A stretch of DNA of 64,000 nucleotides from Gordionus sp. m RMFG-2023 (GCF_954871325.1 NC_088779.1:5582846-5646845); one strand, 5' to 3'. Numbered from the stretch's first letter, positions 31,970 through 45,380 are shown. Translations and numbers: made by a program. The notes: a model not told the origin generated them from the letters alone.

Positions 31970-33430
31970 ACATCCAGGTCCCAGAACAAGGAAAGTCGCA
32001 ACGTCAAAATGTATCAAAGATAATAAAATAACATTTCTTAATATTAATCTTTTAAAAAAAATTAAATTTTATTAAAAAACAAATTTTTAGACGAATCTTT
32101 GGCCAAACCTATATCAAAAAAAAAGTTTTGCAATAAACAAATTTCTCGTGATACAAACCAAATTTTCAATAAACTGCTTTCCAAACAAGTCGTTAACATA
32201 GTACCTGAAGCTACTGCTTCATTTATAATAGACTTCATTCAGGCCAATCTATCTACAATATCTGAATTTCTCTGATTTTATTGCATGTAATCCTGTAACC
32301 TAATAGTTAATCGGGGTCTACCTAATCCATTATTTCCACTATTCCTTTAGCCAAACTGATTGCCTTACATAAGCCAGATGAAGGCATCTATCTTAATCTC
32401 AAATATTCTATGCAAAAGTATTAAAACCTCCTATGAGAATTATTTTTCCAAATCAATTAGGGTTTAGCATTAAAGGAGGGTTAAACAGCTAGCAGTGCAA
32501 CAAGGATTACTCTGGATACCCTTGCTTCAGAATATGCATTCGTCAAACTTAATATAAAAATGCTTTTAATATTTCAAATCGTAATTTTTTAATCCAAAAC
32601 TATTTAGAAGTTTCTCCAGATTATTTCAACTATATTTAGTAAAGATACAGTACTCCAAGAAAAATACTATGTGGAGAATATACTATTCTTTTATCCCAAG
32701 GAATACAGAAAGGAGATCCAATCAGTTCGCCTTTATTCTGCTTAGCCATAAACACATTATTAAAATTATAAAACCCAATTCGAATATCGATCTCAATATA
32801 TGGTATTTGGATGATGACTCATTATCGGGTCCTATCAGTAAAATAATTACTGCTACAGATATCATCATTTAAAATCTTCAACATTTATGAAATATACTCA
32901 ACTCTATTGAAAGGGGTAATGATGATGTCAAGTCCACCAGATTTTATTGGAAGAGGGATTTATAGCCAGCTATTTTAGTGGAATTTTATGACTATTTCTC
33001 GTATCAATTAAAAAAAGTTTTCATATTTTTGAAATATAGATGGAAATAATTAGATGCATGAAAATCTGAAGCTGAATTCTATTTTGGGTATAAAAATATT
33101 TTAAAATTTAACAAACGCCTGATGGGAAGGTAAATGTTTGATAATGTTTCTTTTTAATAAATATTAATCAGATTGTGTTTTAAGATATTGGAAAGCTGTA
33201 GATCCTCCTATTGGTAACTTGAAAACAAAAATTTTATCTTTAACCACTCGGGTAAAGAGATCAATAAATGTAAAAAATATTTAAAAATTCGAAGGGAGTC
33301 GGGTTGAAAATCGAATTTTTTTGTTTAATATGGAATACAACTATATTTTTACTAATGTTATAAAAAAATCTGAAAAATTAGAGGTTTCTTTGTGAAGGAA
33401 AACATCAGGATCGAACCTAAGCCTATTCCT
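31970..33430 (+). mobile_element. retroelement reverse-transcriptase remnant, copy 2
   Basis: Second copy of the element at 8030-9720, older-looking and with many breaks. Recognisable parts in order are: PLAKLIALHKPDEGI near 32350; NAFNISNRNFL near 32560; GIQKGDPISSPLFCL near 32705; NIWYLDDDSLSGP near 32800; and the start of the C-terminal block (EGKHQDRT near 33400). Together with copy 1 it covers most of an RT domain. Probably non-LTR; clade not settled. Confidence 0.8.
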
Positions 33431-33439
33431 CTTTTGATA

Positions 33440-33700
33440 TTTCTAAATATGGCAAAGTTATTAAAGGTAGAAACGATGGATATATAATTTCATAGAAGTT
33501 AATTAGAAAAATATAATAAAAAATTCTAAAATATGAGCCCTTGGATAATTATATAGTGTAAATTAAGGAAATATTTTGAATGAGAGAAAAAAAGAAGAGT
33601 TTGGGGATTGCAGATATTAAATAACATCAGTTACGATAATCCTGTAGCGATACCTACAAAAATACGAATAGAATCAAATATTTGCATTATTCGTATTTGA
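33440..33700. repeat. dispersed repeat copy and small palindrome
   Basis: About 33500-33660 matches 14160-14290. At about 33658-33700 aatacgaatag...ctattcgtatt-type arms form a short hairpin (atacgaat/attcgtat). Confidence 0.55.
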
Positions 33701-33799
33701 TTTATGTTGTTATATTATTTTCAAATAATATTTAAATGTTTATTTTGTATTATGTTTATTTGGTTAATTGGATGATTAATTTTTATTTAACATGCGATG

Positions 33800-36400
33800 C
33801 TTTAAGTTCTTACATCATTGACCACTTTTATTTTGGTATTTTGTATTGGCAAGATAATATTTAATTTGCAAATTCGTTATAAAAATATTATCGCTATGAA
33901 ATGTTATTTTTACTACAATAAAAGCACGACCAACCTAGTTAATTCTATTCCATTCTATCGAGCCCAAGCTAATCCCTACATGGTGGAGGATAATAATTAT
34001 ATAAAAATTAAAGTTCTCTTAAAACATATGGACCTTAAGTTCTTAGCTGAAAATATTGTGGATGAGGCTACCAAAACATATAAACTTTTCTAGACGACTG
34101 ATGAAGATATGACGGTTAGTATTATGGATAATTTATCTTATCAACAAATAAAAGACTTAATTCTAAAAATAAGTTGAAAAAAATATGATTACTAGATTTA
34201 ATTCCAAATCAGATAGAATGAAGTCTACCATAGAATATTTGGATCGCCTTAAAGGTTGTGGTTCGGGGCTAAATGCGGAATTGATTTTAGTACAATTCAT
34301 GATCAACTGGCGTAAATGAAAAACTTAAAGTAAAATTGTTAGAAGAAAATACAGATCTGAATATTATTGATGTGATATAGTGGTCAAATGTCAATCGATG
34401 GAAGTTACTGATAATAAAATCTATGCAAAGAAATTTTCATGGAGAAGAGATAATGGAGCAAAATGGCAAGGTAATACTGGAAGGAATAAAAATAAATATG
34501 CTTTTGAGGGGACGGGCAACAACAACCAAAAGCAAGAGATGTTTCAGATACCGTATAATCTAAGGTCACGAAATAAGATCAATTATATATAAAATTAAAT
34601 AATCTTAATTTTTCATTCATGATAGACACTGGATTTTCAATGACATCCTTGACGATCAAAGATTTTTAGCTCACAAATTGTTGAGAAGTTGTTCAGGAAA
34701 ATTATTCTCATATGAAGGCTCATCCATCACAGTCGTTGGGCAAGTTTTAAATTGTAAAGTTAAATGTTTAAATTAATTAAATACTTAGATTTTTATATAT
34801 TGGATGTGGTGGAACTACCCTTATGTGGTCAAGATTGGATTAAGGAGATTGAGATAATAAAATTTAGTTATGATACAAACCGTATTAATTAAAAAGAATT
34901 AGGCATTAAATTAAAACCATTTATTGGTTTAAAAAAAATAAGACAATGCGGCTTTGTGTTTAGCCTGATATGATTTTAATCAGAGACCTGCCAGGGTACC
35001 ATTTGTAGGCCCAGCCCAGATTTTTTTAAAAAAAATATTTTCTGTCCGTCTCGGCCCCGGTTTTTTAAAAATATATTTAATTTACTTTTTATTTTTATAG
35101 CTAATAATGGCGATTTAAAATATTTGGTTTTAAAATATACGGCCCGGCCCTGCCCCGATATGTTTTTTAATTTCAGGCCCGGCCCGGGTATATTTGAAAA
35201 AATTAAAATACGGCCGGGCTGGGCTTAGGGCCGGGTCTGCAGGTCTTTAATTTTAATATTAATTATAGGAAGTGGAGATCAGATAATTCTTGATGGGTTA
35301 TCTAGATTAATTAATGAAAATGTCATTTGTTTTTTTTAGTGTGGATAATGTTAATAATGATCAAAAAAAAATAATAGTGATTTAGATATAATAAAAAGAG
35401 CTACATTTCTAGACTCAGAACTCATCAAAGTTAATAAATATGTTTTGAATAAAGGTGGCAATTATTGACAGATAAAAGAATAATACATGCAAATGTTTTG
35501 AATATAAATAATGAATGTGTGTTTAAAGGAAGGCAGATTATTATTCCCCAAAAACTAAGCAAATTTAGGCTCATTGAGCTTCATGAAGGGCATATTAGAG
35601 TTTTTAGAATAATTGATACTATGAAAAAATATTTTTAATGGCCAGGAGCTATTAAAGACATCAAGGAAATAGTGTTTAGGTGTAATACATGTATGATTAA
35701 TGCAACTACATTACCAAGTTAGGCATAATCACTGGGTGCAGCCAGATAAACCCTGGTATCAAATTTATATTATTTTGGACCTATATAGAATTTTTACGAG
35801 AAGGTAATTATTGATGGGTACTCTCGCTGGCTGAAAATTATCAAGGCTAAAATCATTAATACATCACTATAATTGAATTGAATAATGTTTTTTCTAGATC
35901 GATTATTCAGTAGAATTTAGATAATGGACCAGCGTTTAGGTCTTATGAATTTAAAAAAAATTTGCAAAATAAAAGTATTATTCATATATTTACTCCTGCA
36001 TATCACCCGTCATCTAATGGAATAGATGAAAGAGCTGTACACATAGCAAAAAATGTTATTTATAAATTATGGATTTGGGATGAGATTATTTTGGCAGATG
36101 TTTTAATAAATTATCGCATATCGGCGCATTTGGTAACAAAATTTTACCTGAGCTAGATTATTGAGTAAGGAATTAAGATAGAAATGGAGTTTATTAGAGA
36201 ATATGACTGTGATGTTAGGCCTGATTTTAAAAGGATTATTTGTAGGGAATTAACTTTAGGCAACTGTTTTTATGAAAGTGGGCACAAATCAAAATTGGCA
36301 TGTTGGAACTGATGTAAGAAATATAGGCCATAAGGTTGTATAGAGAGTTTTATAATTGCATATATATAATAACGTTGATTAAGAGTAATATTGTCTCATA
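33800..36400 (+). mobile_element. Ty3/gypsy-type retroelement fossil
   Basis: Old and broken, with many breaks. Parts in the expected order are: gag-like sequence (about 33930-34590), an aspartic-protease segment with MIDTGFSMTSL (near 34620), a GLSRL motif typical of the end of the RT/RNase H region (near 35300), an integrase zinc-binding segment with CNTCM (near 35685) and the integrase core with FTPAYHPSSNGIDERAVHIA (near 35990). LTRs were not identified. A 269-bp hAT MITE has inserted into it (34981-35249). The element therefore predates that insertion, whose target duplication is still perfect. Confidence 0.85.
34981..35249. mobile_element. GC-rich hAT MITE inside the gypsy fossil
   Basis: 269 bp, begins cagagacctgcc and ends ggtctgcaggtcttta, giving short imperfect TIRs around agacctgc. 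It is flanked by a perfect 8-bp duplication, attttaat, at 34973-34980 and 35250-35257. The interior has runs such as ggcccggccctgcccc and gggctgggcttagggccggg, strikingly GC-rich against about 20% GC outside. No coding capacity. Confidence 0.9.
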
Positions 36401-36600
36401 ATTTGATGAAAATGTGGTAAGAGTGATTGTAAGAAACAAAAAGAAAAGCAATTCCTGCTTATTTGAAGATCTACAAATGGATGCGATATTAGCATGACGT
36501 AAATAAAATTTCAGAAATCCAACTCTACTATGTGTAGCTGTTAAGGAATGTATGTGTCCGGGTGCTGTGTACTAATTTAGAGGAATAATAGAATATTTAT

Positions 36601-39049
36601 CAGGGACGAGAACCCTCCTTCTAAAAAAATGCGTTTGGGTTTGGGTTCAGGGAAAAATCTCTGAACTCAGTTTGGATTCAAGTGGGTTCAGGGTTCGAAG
36701 ACCCGAAAAATAATGACTTATTAAAATTAGTTAAAGTAACAGAAACATCATTTTTTTTTAATTAATTTAATTAGTTTCGCCATAAAATTAATTTATTATC
36801 ATAATTATAATATATATAATATAATGTTACAATAAAATTTAAAATATTATATTATATTTCTATTTTAAAAATTTTATTTAGGCGAATTATTATAATATCT
36901 TCTAAAATATCGTGATTAAGATTTTTACGTAGGTCCGATAAATTTTGATGATGGGAATGATCGTTCAACGCTCACCTAGTAATTAATTAAGTTTAATATA
37001 ATTTATACATGTAACTTGTGTTGCTGGGATACCTAGAACAATTTCCGCTAACGTGTATGATTCTGGATAAATGAAACTATTCTCTTCATAGAATTCTAAA
37101 ATATTTGCATCCTTTTTAATTCTTTTAATGTGTGAAAAAATTTCTAATAATGAGCTAATTGGAATCTGTTCACTTTGATGCTGTTTTAATTTATTTTTAT
37201 TTCTTTTCCTAATAACAATCTTTCAAAATTATCATTATCATCATCAAGATCATTTGTAGCTGAAATTAATGATGATGCATTCAATAATTTATAATTTAAT
37301 GATTATGTTTTTCCCATAATTCCCTTAAATGAGCTGTCGCAAACATTTCCTGATAAATGGTTAATAGGATTTGCTATCTTGGGTCTAAATATAGCGATGC
37401 ATAAAGAATATTATTATTTAAATAAGCAGCCTCTCTAAATCTCATATGCCTTAATATCTCATTGGAAATATTATTGTCTTTCAAATTCTAAACGGCATTA
37501 TCCAAATGCTATAAAAACGGGGAGGCACATTTGCTCCGATTGTAGCCTCATGATTGTCGCCTTAAGTGGTTTCAAACTACACTTGTGTTAGCTATTGAAT
37601 CCCATTCTGTTTTTTCTAGAATAACATCTGTAACAAAGTCCATACAAAAATCTTTCATTTATAACAATCGATTCAGCATATGGTAAACCGATGACCATCT
37701 TGTAAACTATTGCCATAGGGTTTTCAGTTATTTCAAGATTCTAACTATAGTTGGAGTTTTTAAAAATTTTATCACTTGTCTTCCTCGGTTTCGCATAACT
37801 TGTCTTTAAAAATCATTAATTACTAACTGCAATGTTTGAGCGGCACATCTAATGCTATTAACCTTTGGAGTTAAATCTTTCAATATCTGGTCCAGATTTG
37901 CTATTTCTTCATTTATCATCTCTTCAACCCAATTAGGTGTCTAATGGAATGCCAAATTTATACAGGGTATCTAAAATCTTTTTAGTTGTATAATGGTAAA
38001 TATTGTTAATTAATTTTTGAATTTCTTTAATTTCTTTCATTGCCAAATTAATAAATACGATAATATTACTTCGACCTACTGAATATTTATTCCCAGAGTG
38101 CTTTTATCTAGTTTAGCAGAATCAATTTTTAAACAAACTAATTTATTTTTTGTTCCTTTTCTTACTATTTTTTTATACTCATTTATAATTAAGTCTATAA
38201 TTTTATAACGATTAGTAGACACACCCAGGGCTTTAGTAATAGAATCAATAATTATTTTAAACACAGTCTTCAATTACTGAAAAAGGGCGGCAATTAACTT
38301 ATCTCAATCAAATAATTAGTTAGATCTTCTTCTGTTATCGAAATAGGAATAGTTTTTTTTGTAAAATATCTTTCAATTTTATCAATATTATATTCTTTTA
38401 TAACAGATTTTTTAGTAATCGAGGTTTTAGTCGAAGTTTCTATGATTTTCGTTTTTTTTACCTAAATACTCATCGAATTGTTTTTCAAGTGATTCCTTTT
38501 AATATATCTCTCTAAATTGCTATTATGACTCCCTGATAAATAGCCACCATTTATATATATTTTTTTATTAGCAGTTATTTAATCTAAATTATATTTGGCA
38601 ATAAGCAACTTACATTTTTTAAAAATATTTTACCAGTGATTTCGTATTTCTCTTTATAATCCACAAACAACAATATTCTAAAATAGCTATTATTCATCAT
38701 TTTTAAAAAAATACTTTTAAATCTGCTTTGTTGGGTAAAATTTAAAAATTTTTACAAAAAATGGCAGACTATAGTTCAAAAAATGTTTTTTTTAATTAAT
38801 AATTTTTTTTTGAAGAAAAAACAATTTGTTTTAAATAAGAATTCTTTTTAAATAGGAAATCTTTTCTAAATAAAAATCGTAAATTACATGTTTTTTTATA
38901 TCATAATATTTTAACAAAATAATTTAAAATAAATAAAATGAAAGTTTAAAATAAAAAAAATAAATTTTTTAAAATTAAAAAAAAACGCTTGAACCCTGTA
39001 CCCTAAATCTAGAAATATTAAGGGTTCAGGGTTCGGGTTCGCATCCCTG
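36601..39049 (-). mobile_element. full-length decayed hAT transposon
   Basis: 2449 bp. Left end cagggacgagaaccc and right end (reverse complement) cagggatgcgaaccc match at 13 of 15. Subterminal sequence at both ends repeats gggttcaggg and ttgggtt motifs. The flanking 8-mers (atatttat, gtattgtg) match at only four positions, so the target duplication is eroded or absent. The interior on minus encodes a hAT transposase: NKLVCLKIDSAKLDKSTLGI (about 38100-38160), CRSNIAV further on, ILYASLYLDPR (about 37390-37420) and a C-terminal dimerisation region (YTLAEIVLGIPATQV, near 37040). It is broken by numerous stops and shifts. Confidence 0.88.
37010..38480 (-). pseudogene. hAT transposase, decayed
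   Basis: hAT transposases bind the element ends and carry an RNase-H-like catalytic core with an inserted helical domain, then a C-terminal hAT dimerisation domain. Here the first aspartate region, the SLYLDPR block and IPATQV are all present in order on the minus strand. The longest clean frame is 65 codons (38076-38273). In-frame stops occur about every 40-70 codons. Confidence 0.82.
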
Positions 39050-39380
39050 GTATTGTGATTATTGATGTCGAAAAAGGATGATATAATTGTTTATATATTT
39101 ATTTATTTTTACTAAATTTTATTTATTTCTATTATATTTAATTCGGAAAAAATGATTAGACCACTTTTTTTATTTTACATTGAAAAATAGGCTTGTTATT
39201 TTTTCAATTTTTCAATGTAAAAATAAAATAAATTGCAAAATATTTATTATTAAATTATATATTATAATTAGAACTAAGAGGGATAAGGATCCATTTGAGT
39301 TTTTTGTTTGAGGGAAATGGACCGGTTTTTATCCCCAGTATTTATTAAATTTTCTTACATAATTGAATTAAAAATTTTAG
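39050..39380. other. AT-rich spacer
   Basis: No repeat match or coding pattern is seen. A short inverted pair lies at about 39150-39230 (aaaatgtaaaa / ttttacattgaaaaa type). Confidence 0.4.
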
Positions 39381-41330
39381 GGATTGGGTGCTAGTCTTTC
39401 CTAAAAGACTAAAGATTAGAGGGGTAAAACTTAAGAATTTAAAATGGACCTATATTTACTGCATTTTTTAATATTGACGAGAAATTAGGTAACGCATACG
39501 TCTTGGACAAGTCTTTTGACGCCGAGCCAAGATGTCAAATACATTCCATCGGGTCGCTTACCATTCTCATTTTAAAAACCTAGAGGCTCCAAACCATTTG
39601 GGAAACTGGCGGAAATAAAAGATTTGCCTATCAAACTATTCAGATTGCCACGACGCAAAAAGCCACTGACTTTAAAACAAGAACAACAATCCCTAGAAAA
39701 TGGATCAAATTGCATATTGCAGGCAGTACAAATGTCAATAGACTGGATAAAACAACTTAGCCTATGGCCAATAACAATTTGGAACTCATCGTTTGAGAGT
39801 AATATTTCCTTTTTCTTCCTCGGGATCGCGTCTAGTCATTCATTGCTGTTGGAATTTTTTTATGCTTTTCTAATAAAGTTGAAGGTTAATTAGATCGGGT
39901 CATGAGCCAAGTTTTAAAATGCACATTGAAGCATGGAAACTATGAAACTCTTTAAATAGCTGGAAACGGGGTGGTAGGACCTTTGGAGAACCAAAGTAAG
40001 CCAAGATTGTTTGACCGAAACTAGAAATGGATCGTTTAACTAAAAAATAGAATTATTAAACGATATTATAAAACAAAGAAAACAAGCAATTGGCATTAAA
40101 TTGGGAAGGTGGGGGCTAAGAAATAGAATTATTAAACGATATTATAAAAGAAAGAAAATAAGCAATTGGCATATCTAATTCCTCACTGATAAGCCAGCAA
40201 GGAGGCAAAAGAACAATTAAAATCAGAAAATTTTTGGACTAAAGGGATTCAATGAGAAGTTTAAATTAATTCGAAGGATTTAAGGGAATTATTTTGGAAA
40301 CCGGGGAAGATTTAAAAATGTGCATGAATTTAGGTAAGAAAAAACATTTTCTGGTGAGGAAAAAAACTGAAGTCGAAAGATGAGAAAGATTCTTTAGAGA
40401 ATTAAAATGGATTGAATCAAGGTGTAAAATAATTTTGAAAATAATTTTAAAGTCTGGTGGAGGGTTAATATCCTTATTGTTGAGGGAGGATATATCGCAT
40501 TTTTTTATATTAAAGAAAAGACGAATTTTCGAAGCTTCTATTACAACTTACTCGATGACCGACATAACATTGGGTAAAGATATGCTAAGATAGCTATGGC
40601 CAAGATACCATAAATTTGATAAATCCCTTCTTGAGAGGATATAAAAATTCCCCTAATTTGAGTAACGAGGGAAATCCATAGCAGGAATTAAGGAAATTAT
40701 AATAATTTGGGAAATTTTGTAAAAAGAGGGTAAGAATAGGCTCCTATGAATGCTGATGAAAAAGTATTACTAAGTTTAACTTGCAGAAAACCTTATCCGT
40801 CTCAGTCGCGCTACATATGAGCATTCCGAGCCCACCTCTAACTCAACAACCTGACTGTGAGGAAAATAGGATGGAACTGGCCTTAGAATGGATCCATTTT
40901 ATTATAACCTTGACAACTAATCGACGAAAAAATTACCCTACTATAGGAATAAGGTCTATGAATCAACAAGTGCTCCAAAAAATAGGGCGTATTAAAAGAG
41001 GAACTTCGAGTATGAGGATATTATCACAAAATGTTGTTAATAATTTTAGTAAAGGGTCAATAAAACCATTATCAAAGCATTGGATTAAATCAACAAAAAA
41101 AACCTGGTCTGAACCCGTCTAAACCACCTGTCGTTCCTCTTTTATAGGGCTTCAAACACCTAAGAACTCACAGGTAAAGGGAAGATACATGGGAATGAAT
41201 GCTAGAAGGGGACGCCAATGAATTCGAGAAGTTTAAAAAATAGTAGCATTGATAGGAGAAATAATATCATCAGAAGTCAAAATTCGAGCAGCACCTCTAA
41301 TATATCTTTTATTGTAAATTGTATTCGTTT
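39380..41330 (+). other. unassigned coding-like stretch
   Basis: GC is about 36-40%, clearly above the flanks, and there are two open frames on plus: 39624-39893 (89 codons, MPIKLFRLPRRKKPLTLKQE...) and 40781-41122 (113 codons, with RMELALEWIHFIITL and a basic C-terminal half). Between them are shorter open pieces such as ITTYSMTDITLGKDM near 40540. The pattern suggests one or more decayed protein genes, most likely from a mobile element, but no domain is recognised. A short near-direct repeat (atagaattattaaacgatat) occurs at 40046 and 40122. I do not assign a function. Confidence 0.4.
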
Positions 41331-42700
41331 TAAATGAAAGTAAAACCTTAATACATTTGGGGAAAAAAATGAAACAACAATAGAATAGGGTCATATTTAG
41401 CATTTTCATTTGAAATTTCCCAAAATGGAATTTTTATAAAATGGTGTTACTAGATTTTTCAATCGGATTAACAAAAAAATAAAATTTCATTTATGATTGG
41501 CGGGGAAAAAAAGGCCAAATATATATTTTAAATTCTTCAGGTAACTCCCAAAAATTTTCAAAAAGCTTGAACCCTGCACCCCCTAACAATACCGCTGACA
41601 TAATCATATTTATCATTTTAATATATTTTCATAAATAGTTAAAATTAAAATATTTAAAATCCCTCCCTAACCCCTTTTAGATGTTTTATTTAATAATTAA
41701 AAATTAAAAAAATCATAGTTAATAATATCCATGTTTACAGTGGCGTAGATTATTTTTTTAAATAAAAATAAGTAGACAAAGTAAATACAATCATATGAAA
41801 AATTTTAAACCCCTGATAAAATGAGCATGGAAGGAACGGGGAAAAAACATAGGGGTGTATTAGGACGTAATTGGCCAAATATAACTACTTATAATTTATA
41901 TCAATATATATTTATTTTATTTCAATAAACTATTGTAGGAATTGTCTAAAATTCAAAAGGTAAAATTTAACCTAGTTTTGTTTTAAAATGAAACATAGCC
42001 TAATCGCTCTTTGCGAAATATATAAGGAGATAGAATTTTTTAAATTTTTTGATTGAATAATTAATAAAAATTCAAAAAACTATAAATTTTACTAAAAAAA
42101 AGATACCCTGGGCACTTATAATTTAAGTGGTAGAAAAGGTTTAGAGAGCTTGCATTTATGTCCTAATACACTTAACTTTTGATAAAAATTTAACTTCCAT
42201 TTTAAATTTTAAAAAATATTTCTTGAACTTTTTATTAGTAGTATGAATAATTAATTTAAAAAGGTTTATATTAAAAGATTATTCTTTTTTTTATGTTATA
42301 TTAATAGGGAAATTTATCATAAAAAATGGCTCGATATTAAACAAATTTATAATAAAAAAGGATCATAAGAAAATATTTTATAAAAAATATTATTATCATA
42401 CTTACCATGGCACTCGCTGAATTTGAATAACAACACCGACATAAATAACATAGTAAATATATTCATTTATTTTTATAAATTAATATTAAGTAAAATGATT
42501 TATAAAATAAAAATATTTTAATATAAATTTTTAATCAATTAGAAAGTCAAGTTATAAAAATAATTCTTTTTAATAAAGCTATTGACTGAGATAATCCAGT
42601 ATTTATATCAAAATATTCTTAAAAATTATTTTTTTTTAAAATTACTTTATTTACTTTATATTCTAAAATTATTAAAAAGTTATTTTAGGTTTCTGCTTTT
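41330..42700. other. AT-rich spacer, nothing recognised
   Basis: No domain, terminal repeat or matching copy was seen. A minus-strand donor-like site (catg then gtaagtatg) at about 42406 is noted among the rejected items. Confidence 0.4.
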
Positions 42701-42707
42701 TTTGGTG

Positions 42708-42990
42708 GTGGTGGTAATGGGGGAGGAAGGGGGGAGCTTTTTTTATTTTATTTTTTATATATTTTTTTAATGTTTATTTTTTAATATTAATATTCGATTG
42801 GTTCTTTTTCTGATTGTTAATTTTTTATTTTAAATAAATATGTATTTTTTTAGAAATTTTTTTTATATATAAATATAAATATTATGACTTCCGTGTTTTT
42901 AAATGAATATATTTAAAGTAGATATATATATATATTCAAAATGATAAACCAACTTATGAGTTTTGTTTAAATAGACAATCAATACCATCA
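42708..42990. repeat. single-ended copy of the poly-G element
   Basis: Matches 29200-29470 in order: G-rich start (gggggaggaaggggggagctt), ttctttttctgattg, gacttccgtgtttttaaatgaat, and the caatacc-tcaggga tail. Only one end is present. The 62-codon plus frame 42582-42770 spans its start and is not convincing. Confidence 0.65.
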
Positions 42991-42999
42991 GGGATAGAA

Positions 43000-45330
43000 C
43001 TTATTTGCCTGAGTACGCGCGTGCCTATAAAAAATCTCGATTTATAAATAAAAATCAAAGACTAACACGTTCTGTCAATATGTGACGTGACATAAGATTA
43101 GTATCTCAAAATTTTTTAGCTGGATAGTATGATATCAAAGGAAGGGATACTTCTGGGTCATCTCCATACTTATGAATAAATAAGAAGATATATCATGGCT
43201 TCGGAAAACAAAGAATGATTTAGGACTTGCGAAAAAAATGTTATTAAATTTTAATGAACAATATGGATCTATTTTCTTTTGATCAGGGTAAGAAATATTT
43301 ACCTCATCCGCAAAATAAATTCCTATAAAAATTCATTGAACACTTGGCCTATATCTTGACCCAAACGAAGAAATAATATCCGTTTGGTGAAAAGGGAGAG
43401 AAAAATTAGAAATAATATTAAACTATTAACTTTTAAAATGAATGTGAATATGGATGATTTTCGGGTTTATATTGAAAACTATAGAGTAAAAGGTGAGCTC
43501 ATTCTCTAAAACTTTTGTAGAAGCGGAGTTGGGCTTGTAAAAGAAATTTTTCTTCCCCATATATCCATTTATTTCAAATTGAACAATTTTAACCCTTGAG
43601 ATTGGACCAGGCATATCCGGTCAATATTTTTATATTTGTTGTGACAATTTTATTAAAACTGATCACCTCCCTTAATAAAACATTTGAATAAATTAGTTGA
43701 CTTAAATTCTAAAGATATTATAAGGTTCACAAATTCAGAACTAACTCAGCCATTTAAAGATGATATTTAAAGTTATATTTTATATTTTTTATCATCTTTG
43801 TTGCATGTGGTACAAAACAATAAACTTCAAGATCATATAAAATCACCCCCCCCCCTTCCTTTTTGATAGCTTATCAGTATTAAAGTCACAGTTTAAAAAT
43901 GAACTCACAACTAATATAATCAACCCCTTGTCATATAATTAGCGAGATTTAAAAATATGAAAAGCTAAAACTTACCGATAAATCAAAATCCAAGGAAAAA
44001 AGTTCTCTAACAATTTTATGTTAGAGCAGCCGTTAATAAATTATCAATGCTGTTTTACCTAAAATTAGGAATTTAATATTAAAAGAAGGAGAAAGACAGC
44101 AACTATTAGTTTACAAATATGGTGAAAATGTAAAATTAGGAATTTAATATTACAAGAGGGAGATAGATGGCAACTATTAGTTTACAAATATAGTATAAGA
44201 CAGCAGCTGATCTTAGGAAAAATTATTTATCTGACTAAAGGAGGCTGCTAAGTCTATAAAATAAATAGGTGAAATAAGGTATTGGCATATAAAAAATATC
44301 TTAGATAGTTATATAAAGAAGAGAGCTTACTCACGATCTCCATAAGGTAAAACAAACCTGGTAAATTTTTAATTGAGAATCTCAGAAGATTCAAAATAAC
44401 CCACTTTGACCTTTTTTGAAATTTAGGTGGTTTTCATTAATCTTCAAATATTATATCTTTAAACTAGAAATTTGAAGATTTATTAGCTTGGAAAATGATT
44501 GAAGATGCCACCTCATTCAAAATATAGCTAAAAATGGCTACAAATAAATTTAAATAAAAATATTCATGATTTAAATCATCTGCCAGGAAGCATCTGGATA
44601 CAAAATGAAATGCTAAAAATTCTAATAAGTTTTAAAATAAGGATGTACAGAATGAATGCAAAGATGAACGGTAGAAGATCTGATTAATTTTTATTATTTA
44701 GAGCATTTTGTCCTACATTTGATCAAAATATAAATAGTTTAACAACCATACGATTTTTGGTTAATAAAGAGCTTAAAAAAAATCACTATTTTCACCCGAA
44801 GAATATTGATGAACTAAGTTATTTCTGGTCTTGAATAAAGTTTCACAATTAAAATATGTATTCAGTGACAAATTACTACATGAATTGTCTTTTTTTGCCC
44901 GAATTTACAAAAAGGTTAATGGTCGATGATTGATGATATAATTTGTGATAGTGAGGACTAATAAAGGTTGAAATATAACAAAATGATAGTAACTCCAATC
45001 AATAATTAATTCTTAATATGTGTCTATTAGATTCTATGATATGCACACAACTAGAATAGGGAATGTTAGTTACTTAATAAAAATTAACTAATACCTTTAT
45101 GAAATATAACGACAACAACTTACTCAATCCTATTTTTAACTATCCACTCCTTGTATGCACTACTTTAAGCTTATCCATGCCTTAATCTGAATTGACAATG
45201 GTGCCTAATAATTTGAAATAAATCAAAATTAAAAATTTTTTAAATTATTCTTATTAATTAAGACATCACATATATAAAATTAGGCGACTATTTGCAAATG
45301 TCTGTTTATAATGATTTTAAAATTAAATAT
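43000..45330. other. AT-rich stretch with weak coding-like patches
   Basis: 44062-44205 is a direct tandem duplication of about 72 bp (attaggaatttaatatta ... gtttacaaatat, twice). Around it plus-strand pieces such as RNLILKEGERQQLLVYKYGE, then LEDLLAWKMIEDATSFK near 44480, look once coding, but no family is recognised. A C-run of 10 is at 43846-43855. The minus frame 43426-43614 (62 codons) has no support. Confidence 0.35.
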
Positions 45331-45336
45331 TTAATG

Positions 45337-45380
45337 TAGTCAAAACCGATTAATTGCAAAGATTTGGGAATAAAAAAAAT
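45337..45380 (+). repeat. pogo-type TIR-like fragment
   Basis: tagtcaaaaccgattaattg resembles the better preserved end at 45803 (cagtcaaaaccaattgcata) in the same orientation. It may be a remnant of a second, older element. Confidence 0.35.

Noticed and set aside
33405-33425. ggttcgatcc-like box on minus, resembling a tRNA B box
   Set aside because: No cloverleaf or A box; the sequence lies in the RT remnant's C-terminal region.
42395-42421. Minus-strand site with ...caaattcag, 11 nt, then gtaagtatg
   Set aside because: Splice signals are excellent, but the segment is 11 nt, not a multiple of three. It has no copies and lies outside the amplified region. It may still be a real site of another transcript.
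43300-43330. Possible 20-nt minus exon between tttttatag and gtaaatatt
   Set aside because: Length not divisible by three and single copy.
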